Assembly: GCA_964590395.1 (NCBI GenBank)
Contig: CAZPVT010000028.1
Location: forward strand, 1-47,078
Direction: 5' to 3'
DNA length: 47,078 bases
DNA from: JAOABP01 sp964590395
Lineage (GTDB): Bacteria; Hydrothermota; Tepidihabitantia; Tepidihabitantales; Tepidihabitantaceae
A program made the translations under genes and the position numbers. Below are positions 25,997-34,606 of this stretch, piece after piece. Each line of letters starts with the position of its first letter. The stretch's first letter is position 1. A model generated the notes under the pieces. The model saw only the letters and a list, made by a program, of their open reading frames with translations. It was not told the DNA's origin and did not search any database.

Positions 25997-27118
25997 TTAA
26001 CTCACATTAAAGAAATTAATAATCTTGGCAAAAAAACCCAGTGCTGGATTTTTAGAAAGCAAAACCAGTATTGAACCGAGCACGATCAGTACCAGAATAA
26101 TAATTTTACCGTAATCCTGTGCCTTTAACGAACCGAGTAGCAACGGCTCGCGCGATAAATAGGCGGATGCAGCATAGAGCTCCTCACCGATCAACGTATA
26201 ATCGCAGGCGGTAATAAAAAACGGCAACTGGAATACCGAATCAGTTCCCGCAATCTGGATTGCACCGGTTGTTGCCCCGGTTTCTGCGAGAATCAATGAT
26301 TCTGCCCAGAATGTGCCGAGGAAAAAGTTAGTAGCAGGTTTTTCCCGCACCATCAGACCGTCAACTGCTGCGGCATAGGCAAACTGTTCTGAAGTAACGA
26401 AAAAGACATTATCCGCCTTAAACGCATCTGGTCTGCCCGCCTTGGTGTACGCCTCCTTGACCACCTCCCGAGCCACAGTATAAACGATCGGATCCCGATT
26501 GGGAACCAGGAGCGCTGAATCGTACTGGGCAGTCTTTTTGGCAACCTCACCCAATATATTAACAGAGGCAATCGTCGCAATATCTGCTACCGAGCCTAAC
26601 CCCGGAACATAGACGATGGGCTTACCCATCTCGGTTGCCCTACCCACCGCCTCTTCAACTGCATCCAGACCCGCGATCCGACGCACGAACAACTCCCTGC
26701 CTGCCTTGGCATGCTCAATGAAGTAAATCACTAAGGCAAAAAACACCACCATCGCAATCAGAATGTTCAACCGTTTCCAGTTAAAAAAATGGGGCGAACT
26801 TTTAACCGGTGCTGACCACTCGCTCCAGATCGTATCTGAAACCAGAACTGCACCTACCCGATACTGATACCACTTGCCGTCAACTACATTCTCATCAACC
26901 AAAATATTCTCACTGACAGGCAGACTACCCAAAATTACTACCGCCCCGTCCTTCTCTGTCCGCTCCAACACGAAAATGTCGGGCATTGTCTCACCCAGAA
27001 GTTGCCAGCGCACCGTGATACTCTTCCCTCCATCATTCGGCGTGTCCTGAGCAGAAATCACTGGTCCTGACAACTGACTTATCATCCATAACGACAACCA
27101 AAGCTGAATCATCACCAT
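25997..27118 (-). CDS. DUF6754-like membrane protein with N-terminal fibronectin-like domain
   Basis: About 373 residues. A signal-like N-terminus precedes a fibronectin III-like segment (about 20-105, DKWYQYRVG-type ending). A membrane helix (about 118-138) follows, then a soluble alpha/beta domain (about 145-330) with GLDAVEEAVGRATEMGKPIVYVPG and AQYDSALLVPNRDPIVYTVAREVV, and a C-terminal helix (about 338-360). The soluble domain looks like the uncharacterised DUF6754; this is from memory of the family and is not verified. ATG 27118 after GGAG is the chosen start. It is 11 nt downstream of the MazG-like gene and leads the four-gene membrane set. Confidence 0.7.
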   Translation of the reverse strand: MVMIQLWLSLWMISQLSGPVISAQDTPNDGGKSITVRWQLLGETMPDIFVLERTEKDGAVVILGSLPVSENILVDENVVDGKWYQYRVGAVLVSDTIWSEWSAPVKSSPHFFNWKRLNILIAMVVFFALVIYFIEHAKAGRELFVRRIAGLDAVEEAVGRATEMGKPIVYVPGLGSVADIATIASVNILGEVAKKTAQYDSALLVPNRDPIVYTVAREVVKEAYTKAGRPDAFKADNVFFVTSEQFAYAAAVDGLMVREKPATNFFLGTFWAESLILAETGATTGAIQIAGTDSVFQLPFFITACDYTLIGEELYAASAYLSREPLLLGSLKAQDYGKIIILVLIVLGSILVLLSKNPALGFFAKIINFFNVS

Positions 27119-27128
27119 CACGCTCCTT

Positions 27129-27440
27129 TTATCCTTTTAAACCTTCGTTCCATAAATTTTCATCACACTGACACGGAAGTGAAAGGCATTTAGGACAGCC
27201 GTTTTTATATTTCTCACATGTCTCTTCCAGATCAACATCAGCCAGATTTGCCAGGCTTACCAGCCAGGCAAAAACATCTGCAAACTCCTCCTCTTTTTCT
27301 TTTTGTATGTTATGCCTTACCGCCCGTGCCAGTTCACCAACCTCTTCAACCAACCAGCGAAAGGTGCCATCAACACCCCGCTGTTGATCTTTAGTAAAAT
27401 AAATTTTGCCGATAATTTCCTGAAACTCCTTTATTGTCAC
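27129..27440 (-). CDS. MazG-like nucleotide pyrophosphohydrolase with C-terminal Cys motif
   Basis: A 103-residue all-alpha NTP pyrophosphohydrolase of the MazG superfamily, which converts (d)NTPs to NMPs plus pyrophosphate. The metal-binding E-E-x-x-E motif is in VEEVGELARA and the E-x-x-D motif in EEEFADVFAWL. The C-terminal 25 residues add four Cys (CPKCLSLPCQC), a possible zinc knuckle not needed for the basic fold. It has its own promoter and a short leader with AGGTG. It precedes the membrane cluster by 10 nt, so it may be co-transcribed with it. Confidence 0.85.
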   Translation of the reverse strand: MTIKEFQEIIGKIYFTKDQQRGVDGTFRWLVEEVGELARAVRHNIQKEKEEEFADVFAWLVSLANLADVDLEETCEKYKNGCPKCLSLPCQCDENLWNEGLKG

Positions 27441-27448
27441 CTGTTTTT

Positions 27449-27476
27449 AGTATTAACAAAAGCCTGCCGATGTCAA
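27449..27476 (-). promoter_or_regulatory. promoter of MazG-like/membrane cluster
   Basis: On the minus strand, consensus TTGACA (27476-27471), 16-bp spacer, AATACT (27454-27449); the leader carries an AGGTG ribosome-binding stretch before ATG 27440. Confidence 0.5.
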
Positions 27477-27523
27477 CTTTAAACACCAAAATTTATCCGT
27501 ACCCCTCGCTTTCTGTTATCGCG

Positions 27524-27632
27524 AAGCCCGTGGCAATCTCACGCACAGAGATTCCTTCGCCCTTCGGGCCCGGAATAACGAAAAAAGGAAAGTCATTGCG
27601 AGGAGCGATAAGGACGAAGCAATCTCTTTGCG
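27524..27632. repeat. dispersed repeat, copy A
   Basis: The block 27524-27580 (AAGCCCGTGGCAATCTC, then ATTCCTTCGCCCTT and CGGAATAACG) recurs at 29739-29816. A second part, 27592-27632, has the inverted arms ATTGC and GCAAT around AGGAGCGATAAGGACGAA. Similar ATTGCGAGGAGCGA-to-GCAATCTC elements are scattered through many bacterial genomes. The palindromic arms imply an RNA or DNA hairpin. It lies just upstream of the interrupted sorting-domain gene. Confidence 0.65.
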
Positions 27633-27665
27633 TGTAATCCCATGACCTCTTCTATCATTTCAATA

Positions 27666-27693
27666 TTGACCGCCAATTTATTATTATTATAAT
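27666..27693 (+). promoter_or_regulatory. candidate promoter of sorting-domain protein gene
   Basis: TTGACC (27666-27671), 16-bp spacer, TATAAT (27688-27693). A strong AAAGGAGG ribosome-binding site begins 5 nt later, so either the leader is very short or the start point is further upstream. Confidence 0.4.
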
Positions 27694-27710
27694 ATCCCAA
27701 AGGAGGCGAT

Positions 27711-29639
27711 ATGCGCCTTAAAAAGTATCTATTAATCATTCTCATCCTCGCTATCGGATTTGGGTCTGGCCAGGAACTACTGCTCAACGGTGACTTTGAA
27801 CAGGAGTTAAGCATCGGCTGGACATATTCTGATACCGGCTACGGGACCCATCGCGCTCTAAGGGGAACGGAATACCATCCAGACCCGGATAATGAGGCTT
27901 GGGTTCAACAGTACGGCAATGCGGGGTGGACCAAACTGAGTCAGATGGTAGAGGTTCCAGGTGTGCGCCTGCAACTCTCCTTCTGGGCAAAACTCAAAGG
28001 CTATGGTGGAACAACCACCTGCTGGCCTGCTGCCTGTGTTCAGGTCTGCTACTACGATAGCGACACCAATCTCCTCGGCGAAACCAGGTATTACCATACC
28101 ACCTATGCTAACTGGGAACCGTCTCCCACTCTGAGTCTTTATCGGATATACGACACCACCTGGCTCTATCATCAGTTAGACATCGCGGATGAACTGACTC
28201 GGAATTTACCCGGTGTTAACCCGTCAGCAATCGCGCTGGTGGAAATCGCGCTGTGGAGTTATGCGCACAGCGGCTGAGGCACACCCGTGGCGGAGGTCTC
28301 CGCCGACGATGTCTCACTACTCAACAACAACACCGGCCCGTTTATCCTCCTGGGCACCAGGACGATAATTGACTCGCCACCGGGCGGTAACGGCAACAGC
28401 CGGCTTGACCCCGGTGAAACCGCCCAACTGCTCATTGCCCTGCGCAACATTGGCAATGAGGGCGTTAATAATGTCAATACCTTACTGCGTTCCACCGATC
28501 CGCGTCTCCAGATCACCGACTCGACCGCTCACTACGGTTCAATCCCTGCGGGTGCGACCCGCACTAACTCTGACGACCCGCTGGTGATCTTCGCGGACCC
28601 AACGATACCTAAAGAAACTCAAGTGCTACTGATGCTTCTTATCAATGGCCACAACTATCGTGACACAATCTATTTCCGGCTCACCGTAGGTGAAATTGTC
28701 CAGACCGACCCAATTCCGGATGGCCCACGCCAGCCACCGCTTTACTGGGCATACGATGATGTTGACTCCCTTTATCCCCAGCATCCGCTCTTCTCTTGGA
28801 TTGAAATCAACAACTTGGGCACGCAACTTTCCCTTAGTGACGACCAGACGGTTACACTGGATTTGCCCTTCAACTGGCAGTTCTACGGCACTATCTACAA
28901 TCAGATTTCTATCAACTCCAATGGCTGGGTTGCTCCCGGGTACACCAGCGTCACCGCCTACTACAACACCGCACTACCGACAACCACCCTGCCCGGCGTA
29001 GTCTGCGCCAACTGGGATGATCTCTACCCGCCCTCAGGCAATGGTGTCTGGTATTACTACGACGAACCAAACCATCGTTTCATCGTGGAATGGGACTCGG
29101 TTTACTATCTCGGCGTCTCCCAGTGGGAGAAGTTTGAAATAATCATCTACGACCCGACCATTCCAACGCCAACCGGCGATAATCAGATCATCGTCCAGTA
29201 TCTCACTACCAACTATTACTCCTCAAGTACCGTAGGTATCCAGGACCCAACCCAGAGCATCGCGATCCAGTGCCTGTTTGACAACCGTTATCACAACGGC
29301 AGTGCACCAATCACCCCGGGCAGAGCGATCAAATACACCACTGCTGGACCAACCGCAATCAGCGAGCAGCCCCCACAGAAAAATCATCTTTACTCTCAAT
29401 CGGTTTTCCCCAACCCGGCAAAAAAGCAGGTTCGCTTCCACACCAATCTTTCCGGCACTCTGACAACGATTGAGATCTATGACCAAGCCGGTAGACTGAT
29501 TCGCACTTTGAACGGTAATGGGATTATCACCTGGGACACCAAGGATTTTTCAGGTAAACTGGCGCCACCGGGAATCTACTTCTGCCGGTTCAAAACCGCT
29601 GAGCACCAGACACAAATCAAACTGGTTTTGACAAAATAA
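27711..29639 (+). pseudogene. secreted protein with C-terminal type IX-like sorting domain, interrupted by in-frame TGA
   Basis: A single frame of 642 coding positions from ATG 27711 (after AAAGGAGG) to TAA 29639, split by TGA at 28275-28277 (position 189, context AHSG-stop-GTPVAEVSADDVSL). The upstream part has a signal peptide and a carbohydrate-binding-like beta domain (LLLNGDFEQ, W-rich). The downstream part has a CARDB-like segment (SRLDPGETAQLLIALRNIGN), a beta domain, and a C-terminal sorting domain (SVFPNPAKKQV, IEIYDQAGRLIRTL, GIYFCRF). The sorting tail would be lost if the stop is obeyed. TGG to TGA is one base. TGA is used as a normal stop elsewhere here, so recoding is unlikely; pseudogene or sequencing error is likely. 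Confidence 0.75.
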
Positions 29640-29657
29640 CCCAGTCATAACCAATCA

Positions 29658-29694
29658 CGGGCGCCTGCTACTATCGGCAGCGCCCGTTTATTTT
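29658..29694 (+). terminator. Rho-independent terminator after sorting-domain gene
   Basis: CGGGCGC-C-TGC pairs with GCAGCGCCCG (10-bp GC-rich stem with one bulged C) around an 8-nt loop, followed directly by TTTATTTT. Confidence 0.8.
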
Positions 29695-29738
29695 AATTGA
29701 GCGTTCTACCTTTTCTTTCCCTGCCATTGCGGGGGTGT

Positions 29739-29864
29739 AAGCCCGTGGCAATCTCTATGCGAGAAAGTGGAATTACACGGACATAGATTCCTTCGCCCTT
29801 ACGGACTCGGAATGACAAAGAAGAAGACAATCATCGCGTTCTACCAAAGGCAGGTGGCAATCTC
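29739..29864. repeat. dispersed repeat, copy B, running into queH
   Basis: 29739-29816 repeats copy A (AAGCCCGTGGCAATCTC; GATTCCTTCGCCCTT; CGGAATGAC) with a different loop. A further GGTGGCAATCTC at 29853-29864 is part of the 3' end of queH. GCGTTCTACC occurs as a direct repeat at 29701-29710 and 29836-29845, possibly a trace of insertion. Confidence 0.6.
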
Positions 29865-30394
29865 AATAGAGAAAATTCGCAACCGCAATAGTGCTGGCGA
29901 TAAAGCCCCAAAGACCGGGAGAGTACCACACTCTCCTTAAATCCCTCCTGCTTTTTCCAGTCCGCACTTAAGAACTCAATACCAAACCGTAACGCCAACT
30001 CACTGCCGAGCCGATTAATTACTACTGCCTTTTTGTTCGGACCGACCGTCAAGGTTGAAGCCACCACCTGGTACCCTAACTCCTTTGCCTTAACCACTGT
30101 TTCGGACAAGCGCAGCCGATAACAAATCTCACACCGTCTTCCACCTTCTGGTTCATCACCCGGATCCTTCGCCGCTGCTAAAAACCTTTGGTGATCATAA
30201 TTACCGATGATCAACCCGAACTGCCAGTTTTGCATTAAAATCTCAACCCCAAGCAACCGCTTTTGATACTCCTCCCCAGGAAAAATATTCGGATTGTAGA
30301 AAAAACCGGTTAGCTCATATTCAGACCTGAGTCGCTTAATTACCACGGTTGCACAGGGGGCACAGCAGATGTGAAGCAGCAGACGAGGTTTCAC
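29831..30394 (-). CDS. queH: epoxyqueuosine reductase QueH
   Basis: A 187-residue iron-sulfur protein of the former DUF208 family, which reduces epoxyqueuosine to queuosine in tRNA. Family Cys residues are present: HICCAPCAT near the N-terminus, RRCEICYRLRL in the middle, and HYCGCEFS near the C-terminus. Family members usually end soon after the YCGC motif; here the extra tail RLPPAFGRTR is encoded by the dispersed repeat at 29836-29864, so the 3' end was altered by the repeat, apparently without harm. It is the last gene of a three-gene unit and overlaps the preceding gene by 4 nt. Confidence 0.92.
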   Translation of the reverse strand: MKPRLLLHICCAPCATVVIKRLRSEYELTGFFYNPNIFPGEEYQKRLLGVEILMQNWQFGLIIGNYDHQRFLAAAKDPGDEPEGGRRCEICYRLRLSETVVKAKELGYQVVASTLTVGPNKKAVVINRLGSELALRFGIEFLSADWKKQEGFKESVVLSRSLGLYRQHYCGCEFSLLRLPPAFGRTR

Positions 30395-31533
30395 CTTACC
30401 CCGGTCTGGGAAACCTCTTTCAATGCCTTTAACTCATTTACTAACTGATTTGCCTCGTAAACATTACGGACATAAAGCAGTAAAACCCCACGATAGCCCT
30501 TTTTCTCCTCCCGGGGCAACTGTTTGAGAAAATCCTCGACCTCCTCCTGCTTCATCCGCAAAAATCCTGCCAGGTGCTCCCGGGTTGTCCTGACCACCAC
30601 GATCACCTCATTGGGCTTGGGAAATGGCCAGCGGGTACTATCAACTGCGACGACAATCGTCCCTTCTGCTTCTGGACGCTCAAGTGCTCTTGGAGTAAAA
30701 AACTCAAACCCCCGGCGGATAAGACCAATATCATCGATATAAACCAGCCTTTCCAGTATTACCTGCTGCTGACGGCTTGTCCCCTCTTGGGGAAATGACT
30801 CATAACTCCGCTGAGGCTTGGACTCCTCCTTGCTCAGTGACGACACCTTTGGTGTGTATTCAAGATAAGGCGTTGCTGGTGGCTTTACAACCTCCTCTTT
30901 GGGTTCGGCACCAACCACCATCGGCATCACAATCTCCAGACCATCCAGTTCAGTAAAATTAAAGGTGATAAGACGAGTATTCAGATTCATCTGTTTTAGA
31001 TATTCCATCATCTGGTTCACTGTCTCATCCCACCGCTCAACGACAATGACCACTGGAAACTTACCCTCTTTCAAATATTTCTGGACATTATTGCCCCATT
31101 GCTCCTGGGCAAAATTGTCAACCCGGCTTTTGATTCGCTCAATCAGATTTTTTCCACTCCGGTCCCCGAACATCTCTGCCAGCGTCTTAAAAGACTGATG
31201 CCAGAGCCTGCCTGAAGCACCAAGCAGATCCCCCACCATTGTGCTGATGCCATCTTCACTGGATTGATCCGGACAGCCCACGATGACAATTTTTCCCAAC
31301 TCATCCACCGCAATAAATACCCGTCCGGAATGGGAATTGGGCAGCGGTGCAAGCACTCGGGGAAGCGCCTCCAGTTCGTCGCCATAACCAACAAACTCCG
31401 GTGCCTGCTGTAAAAGTTCTACCAGTTCCAACGTCGGACGCTCATCCGCTTTATCTTTAATTGATCGCCGCTCCAGATTAACCTCCAGCCACCCCGCGGT
31501 TGCTCCTTTTGCTCTAACACAGCAGAATCTCAT
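30391..31533 (-). CDS. hypothetical protein, paralog of 31530-32480; PD-(D/E)XK-like fold without catalytic residues (inferred)
   Basis: A 380-residue soluble protein of unknown function. Residues about 85-210 align by eye with its neighbour: VFIAVDELGKIVIVGCPDQ then LLGASGRLW, and later FPVVIVVERWDETVNQMMEYLKQMNLNTRLITF. This order recalls PD-(D/E)XK proteins in which a strand ending V-E-x-K is followed by a helix and, further on, a strand-helix pair. Here the E-x-K place reads VGCPD, so catalysis is not expected. The C-terminal 170 residues add an unassigned alpha/beta region. The gene overlaps both neighbours by 4 nt. The nuclease relation is my inference. Confidence 0.6.
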   Translation of the reverse strand: MRFCCVRAKGATAGWLEVNLERRSIKDKADERPTLELVELLQQAPEFVGYGDELEALPRVLAPLPNSHSGRVFIAVDELGKIVIVGCPDQSSEDGISTMVGDLLGASGRLWHQSFKTLAEMFGDRSGKNLIERIKSRVDNFAQEQWGNNVQKYLKEGKFPVVIVVERWDETVNQMMEYLKQMNLNTRLITFNFTELDGLEIVMPMVVGAEPKEEVVKPPATPYLEYTPKVSSLSKEESKPQRSYESFPQEGTSRQQQVILERLVYIDDIGLIRRGFEFFTPRALERPEAEGTIVVAVDSTRWPFPKPNEVIVVVRTTREHLAGFLRMKQEEVEDFLKQLPREEKKGYRGVLLLYVRNVYEANQLVNELKALKEVSQTGVR

Positions 31534-32480
31534 TCCCCACCCTCCCCTTCGTTTTTCGGTTTCGGTGGGGGCCTTTTCCCCGCCATTACCCCAGGTTTTG
31601 AACCGGGGGAAAGGGGTTTGGCAACCTTCTTTGCCGGTTCAGTAGGCATCGCACCCGCAGGAATATCAAAATCGGGTTGTGGCTGTGACGGCTCCACTAT
31701 CTCATCTACCGGCGCGGTCTGCACCGCGGTCTTTTCCTCTTCAACTTCTTCGACTACCAAACTCTGGACAACCGGTTGATATACCGGGGAAGGTGTTTGT
31801 ACTGGCTGGACTGGTGAAACGGTCCTTACCTCGGTTAATACTGAGGAAACCGGCTCAATAACCAGAATCCCCCCACTTTGCCAGAGCGAATAGGTTACCA
31901 CTCCGGTACTGATGTTCATTCCATTTAAGTAGTTTATCACCTCTTGGATATCGCCCTGGGGAGTGTCAGTAACGATTAAAACCGGAAACCTGCCCCGCTG
32001 GAGAAAGGTAGTTATTGCGGGCTGAAACACCTCATAATCCCAACTGGCGCTACTGCGTTCTAACATCAGTTCTTCCAACGCACTTCCCGCCAACTCCGCA
32101 ATCATATTGGAGAACTGTTCATAACCCATCCGCCAGACCTTTGCGCTCAGCGCCAGGATATCAGCAACCAGTGTAGTATAGGCATCGACACTCTCCTGCT
32201 CTGGACAGCCGATAATCCTTATCTCTCCTGATTCCTGTACTGCTATCAATACTGGCGAACTAAGTCCGAAATATTCGGCAATCGGCACCACCACCCGAAA
32301 AGGTGCTAACCCTTTTTCAAACAGATTGAGAAAGTCTGGACAGCGATGTACCAACAGGGCAACATCAACACCACTTTTCTCTGCTGGCCGTTTACCCGGG
32401 GGAAAAATCTGCCAAACCGGCTGTTCAGCAACCGCCCGGACATAAAACCGATTACCAGTTACCGACCGCGCCTCAGCCAT
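31530..32480 (-). CDS. hypothetical protein, paralog of 30391-31533; PD-(D/E)XK-like fold without catalytic residues (inferred)
   Basis: A 316-residue soluble protein. Its core (VLIAVQESGEIRIIGCPEQ, LALSAKVWRMGYEQ, FPVLIVTDTPQGDIQEVINYLNGMNIS) is the same arrangement as in the next gene and in PD-(D/E)XK-type proteins, but the expected E-x-K reads GCP. After about residue 215 a Pro/Val/Glu-rich low-complexity tail (PVQPVQTPSPVYQPVVQS, then acidic, then PGSKPGVMAGKRPPPKPK) is probably disordered. First gene of a three-gene unit ending in queH, with a leaderless-type promoter lying partly over the end of porB. Confidence 0.6.
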   Translation of the reverse strand: MAEARSVTGNRFYVRAVAEQPVWQIFPPGKRPAEKSGVDVALLVHRCPDFLNLFEKGLAPFRVVVPIAEYFGLSSPVLIAVQESGEIRIIGCPEQESVDAYTTLVADILALSAKVWRMGYEQFSNMIAELAGSALEELMLERSSASWDYEVFQPAITTFLQRGRFPVLIVTDTPQGDIQEVINYLNGMNISTGVVTYSLWQSGGILVIEPVSSVLTEVRTVSPVQPVQTPSPVYQPVVQSLVVEEVEEEKTAVQTAPVDEIVEPSQPQPDFDIPAGAMPTEPAKKVAKPLSPGSKPGVMAGKRPPPKPKNEGEGGE

Positions 32481-32486
32481 ATAACA

Positions 32487-32515
32487 ATTTTATAGTAATA
32501 ATAATTATTTGTCAA
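32487..32515 (-). promoter_or_regulatory. promoter of paralog pair/queH, predicted leaderless
   Basis: On the minus strand, TTGACA (32515-32510), 17-bp spacer, TAAAAT (32492-32487), then 6 nt to ATG 32480. The -35 box lies within the last codons of porB. Confidence 0.65.
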
Positions 32516-33449
32516 TGTCCGCACTCAACGCCTGCTTTTTCTGTAATAACTCCCATTGCTCATCCACATACCGCTGTAACTCCGCAATCACCTGTGCCCC
32601 CTGTTCCGAGCCAAAAAGATGGTTAAACCTGCCCTGTAATTTCAGAAACTCCTCAACCGGTAGTTTCTTGGTCGGCTGATAATTGATCCGGTAACGATTG
32701 TTCTCAAACTCATAAAGTGGCCAGTAACAGGTCTCAACCGCCAGTCGTGAGAGCCTCACTGTTTCACTAGGCAGATGACGCCAGCCCAGAGGACAGGGCA
32801 CCAGAACATTAAGGAAACTCGGACCTGGCGCATCCAGCGCCTTCTGAACTTTACTTGCTAAATCACGCCAGAAATAGACAGTGGTCTGCGCCGCATAAGC
32901 AACATCATGGGCGATCACGATCTCCATTATGTTCTTCCGGTGCTGAACCTTACCGGGTAAAACTCTGCCTGCCGGTGAAGTGGTGGTATCTGCACCGTAA
33001 GGCGTTGCGGATGAACGCTGAATCCCAGTATTCATATACGCCTCGTTGTTTGTGCAGACATACAAAAACCGGTGCCTTCGTTCCAGCGCACCGGAAAGCG
33101 CCTGTAATCCGATATCATATGTCCCGCCATCACCTGCAAATGCGATAATTCTGATATCATCATCAACCAACCCCTTCTTTTTAACAAAACGGTATGCCGC
33201 CTCAACACCTGCTGCGGTTGAAGCCGCAGTCTCAAAAGCGGTATGAATCATCGACACCTGCCAGGCGCTGTGTGGGTAGATAGATGAAAAAATCTCCAAA
33301 CAACCCGTTGCCATCGTGGTTACCACCTTTCTGGGCTGGGCAGCCAAAAGAATCTGCCGAACCGCCAGCGCCTCACCACAACCTGCGCAGGCACGATGAC
33401 CATGAGAGAAAAGTTCCTGATTTTTTGCCAGGTCCTGAAGTTTCAACAT
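32505..33449 (-). CDS. porB: 2-oxoacid (pyruvate):ferredoxin oxidoreductase, beta subunit
   Basis: A 314-residue TPP-binding subunit of the oxygen-sensitive enzyme that converts pyruvate (or another 2-oxoacid) plus CoA to acyl-CoA, CO2 and reduced ferredoxin. N-terminal CAGCGE contributes two Cys ligands for a [4Fe-4S] cluster; IIAFAGDGGTYDIGLQALSGALER is the TPP/Mg motif; NNEAYMNTGIQRSS is typical of PorB. ATG 33449 is preferred because GAGGTGA lies just upstream; GTG 33455 is possible. It overlaps or abuts porA. Last gene of porCDAB. Confidence 0.93.
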   Translation of the reverse strand: MLKLQDLAKNQELFSHGHRACAGCGEALAVRQILLAAQPRKVVTTMATGCLEIFSSIYPHSAWQVSMIHTAFETAASTAAGVEAAYRFVKKKGLVDDDIRIIAFAGDGGTYDIGLQALSGALERRHRFLYVCTNNEAYMNTGIQRSSATPYGADTTTSPAGRVLPGKVQHRKNIMEIVIAHDVAYAAQTTVYFWRDLASKVQKALDAPGPSFLNVLVPCPLGWRHLPSETVRLSRLAVETCYWPLYEFENNRYRINYQPTKKLPVEEFLKLQGRFNHLFGSEQGAQVIAELQRYVDEQWELLQKKQALSADIDK

Positions 33450-33451
33450 AA

Positions 33452-34606
33452 TCACCTCACCCCTATATAAGTTACCAGTTCATCCTTTTTACCGCTCATC
33501 ACCTGCTCATAAACCCCCATCGCATCCTCGGGTGTAAACTCTCTACCCCCCAGGCCATAAACATAAGAGAAAACCTCTGGCCTTTCTGACAGGTCATACA
33601 GCACCGAGGTTATCTCGGTAAACAGTGGTCCGCCGTAAGAATTCACCGCATCCACCCGGTCCAGCACCCCGATCCTTTTGAATCGACGCAGACATTTTTT
33701 AAGTAAACTGTGAACCATAGGTCTGAAAACCTTCAGCTTCACCAGCCCAACCTTCCTTCCCTTTGATCGCAACTGCTCAACCGCTATCCGACAGTTACCG
33801 CACGCCGAACCTATCACCAAAAGCACCACCTCCGCATCTTCACACCGGAACTCCTCCAGCACCGCATAATACCTGCCAAAGCGGTGTCCAAACTCTGCCT
33901 GAACCTCCTCAATGATCGGCAATGCCCGGTTCATACCCTCAATCTGACTCCGCTTGAACTCGAAGTAGTAGTCCTGCAAAGTTGCCGGACCAGCCAGAAT
34001 TGGATTCCGCCAGTCCAGCAGATTGTAATTTGGTTTCAGTTGCCCGAGAAAATCCCTGACCTCTTGGTCAGCCAGAGTCTCAATCCGCTCCTGACAGTGG
34101 GAAAGGATGAAACCGTCAATCGCCACAATTGCCGGCAGATATGCCCGTTCTGCCATCTTCACCGCCTGGATCAGAGTATCATAACCCTCCTGCACCGTCT
34201 CGCAGAAAAACTGCATCCAGCCTGAATCCCGCGAAGCGATTGAATCAGAATGGTCACCATGAATATTCAAAGGCGAAGAAAGCGAACGGGAGGCAACCGC
34301 CATTACGATCGGCAGCCTTAAACCAGAGGCAACAAACAGCATCTCATGCATCAGCGCAAGCCCCTGCGAAGCGGTTGCGGTCATCACCCGCCGTCCACAA
34401 GCCGCTGCACCGATACAGGCGGCCATCGCCGAATGCTCACTCTCCACCGCCACAAATTCGGTGTCCACCTCTCCATCTGCCACATAATTAGAAAAAAGTT
34501 GCACAATCTCGGTTGACGGTGTTATCGGATACGCCGCAACCACATCCGGGTTGATCTGCTTCATCGCATAGGCAAACGCCTCATTACCGGTCTTAGCCAG
34601 AATCAT
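33452..34606 (-). CDS. porA: 2-oxoacid (pyruvate):ferredoxin oxidoreductase, alpha subunit
   Basis: A 384-residue subunit with the pyrimidine-binding domain: GNEAFAYAMKQINPDVVAAYPITPSTEIV, FVAVESEHSAMAACIGAAACGRRVMTATASQGLALMHE, and NIHGDHSD, all typical of PorA. The C-terminal transketolase-like domain starts near 250 (VVLLVIGSACGN). Length is normal for the separate-subunit type. It overlaps porD by 4 nt (ATGA), so translation is coupled. Substrate is most likely pyruvate, but 2-oxoisovalerate enzymes have similar sequences. Confidence 0.93.
   Translation of the reverse strand: MILAKTGNEAFAYAMKQINPDVVAAYPITPSTEIVQLFSNYVADGEVDTEFVAVESEHSAMAACIGAAACGRRVMTATASQGLALMHEMLFVASGLRLPIVMAVASRSLSSPLNIHGDHSDSIASRDSGWMQFFCETVQEGYDTLIQAVKMAERAYLPAIVAIDGFILSHCQERIETLADQEVRDFLGQLKPNYNLLDWRNPILAGPATLQDYYFEFKRSQIEGMNRALPIIEEVQAEFGHRFGRYYAVLEEFRCEDAEVVLLVIGSACGNCRIAVEQLRSKGRKVGLVKLKVFRPMVHSLLKKCLRRFKRIGVLDRVDAVNSYGGPLFTEITSVLYDLSERPEVFSYVYGLGGREFTPEDAMGVYEQVMSGKKDELVTYIGVR

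Noticed and set aside
27711..29639. TGA read as tryptophan, glycine or selenocysteine
   Set aside because: TGA ends other genes in this window (for example 19753-19755), no selenocysteine context is apparent, and another broken gene here uses TAA, so mutation is the simpler explanation.
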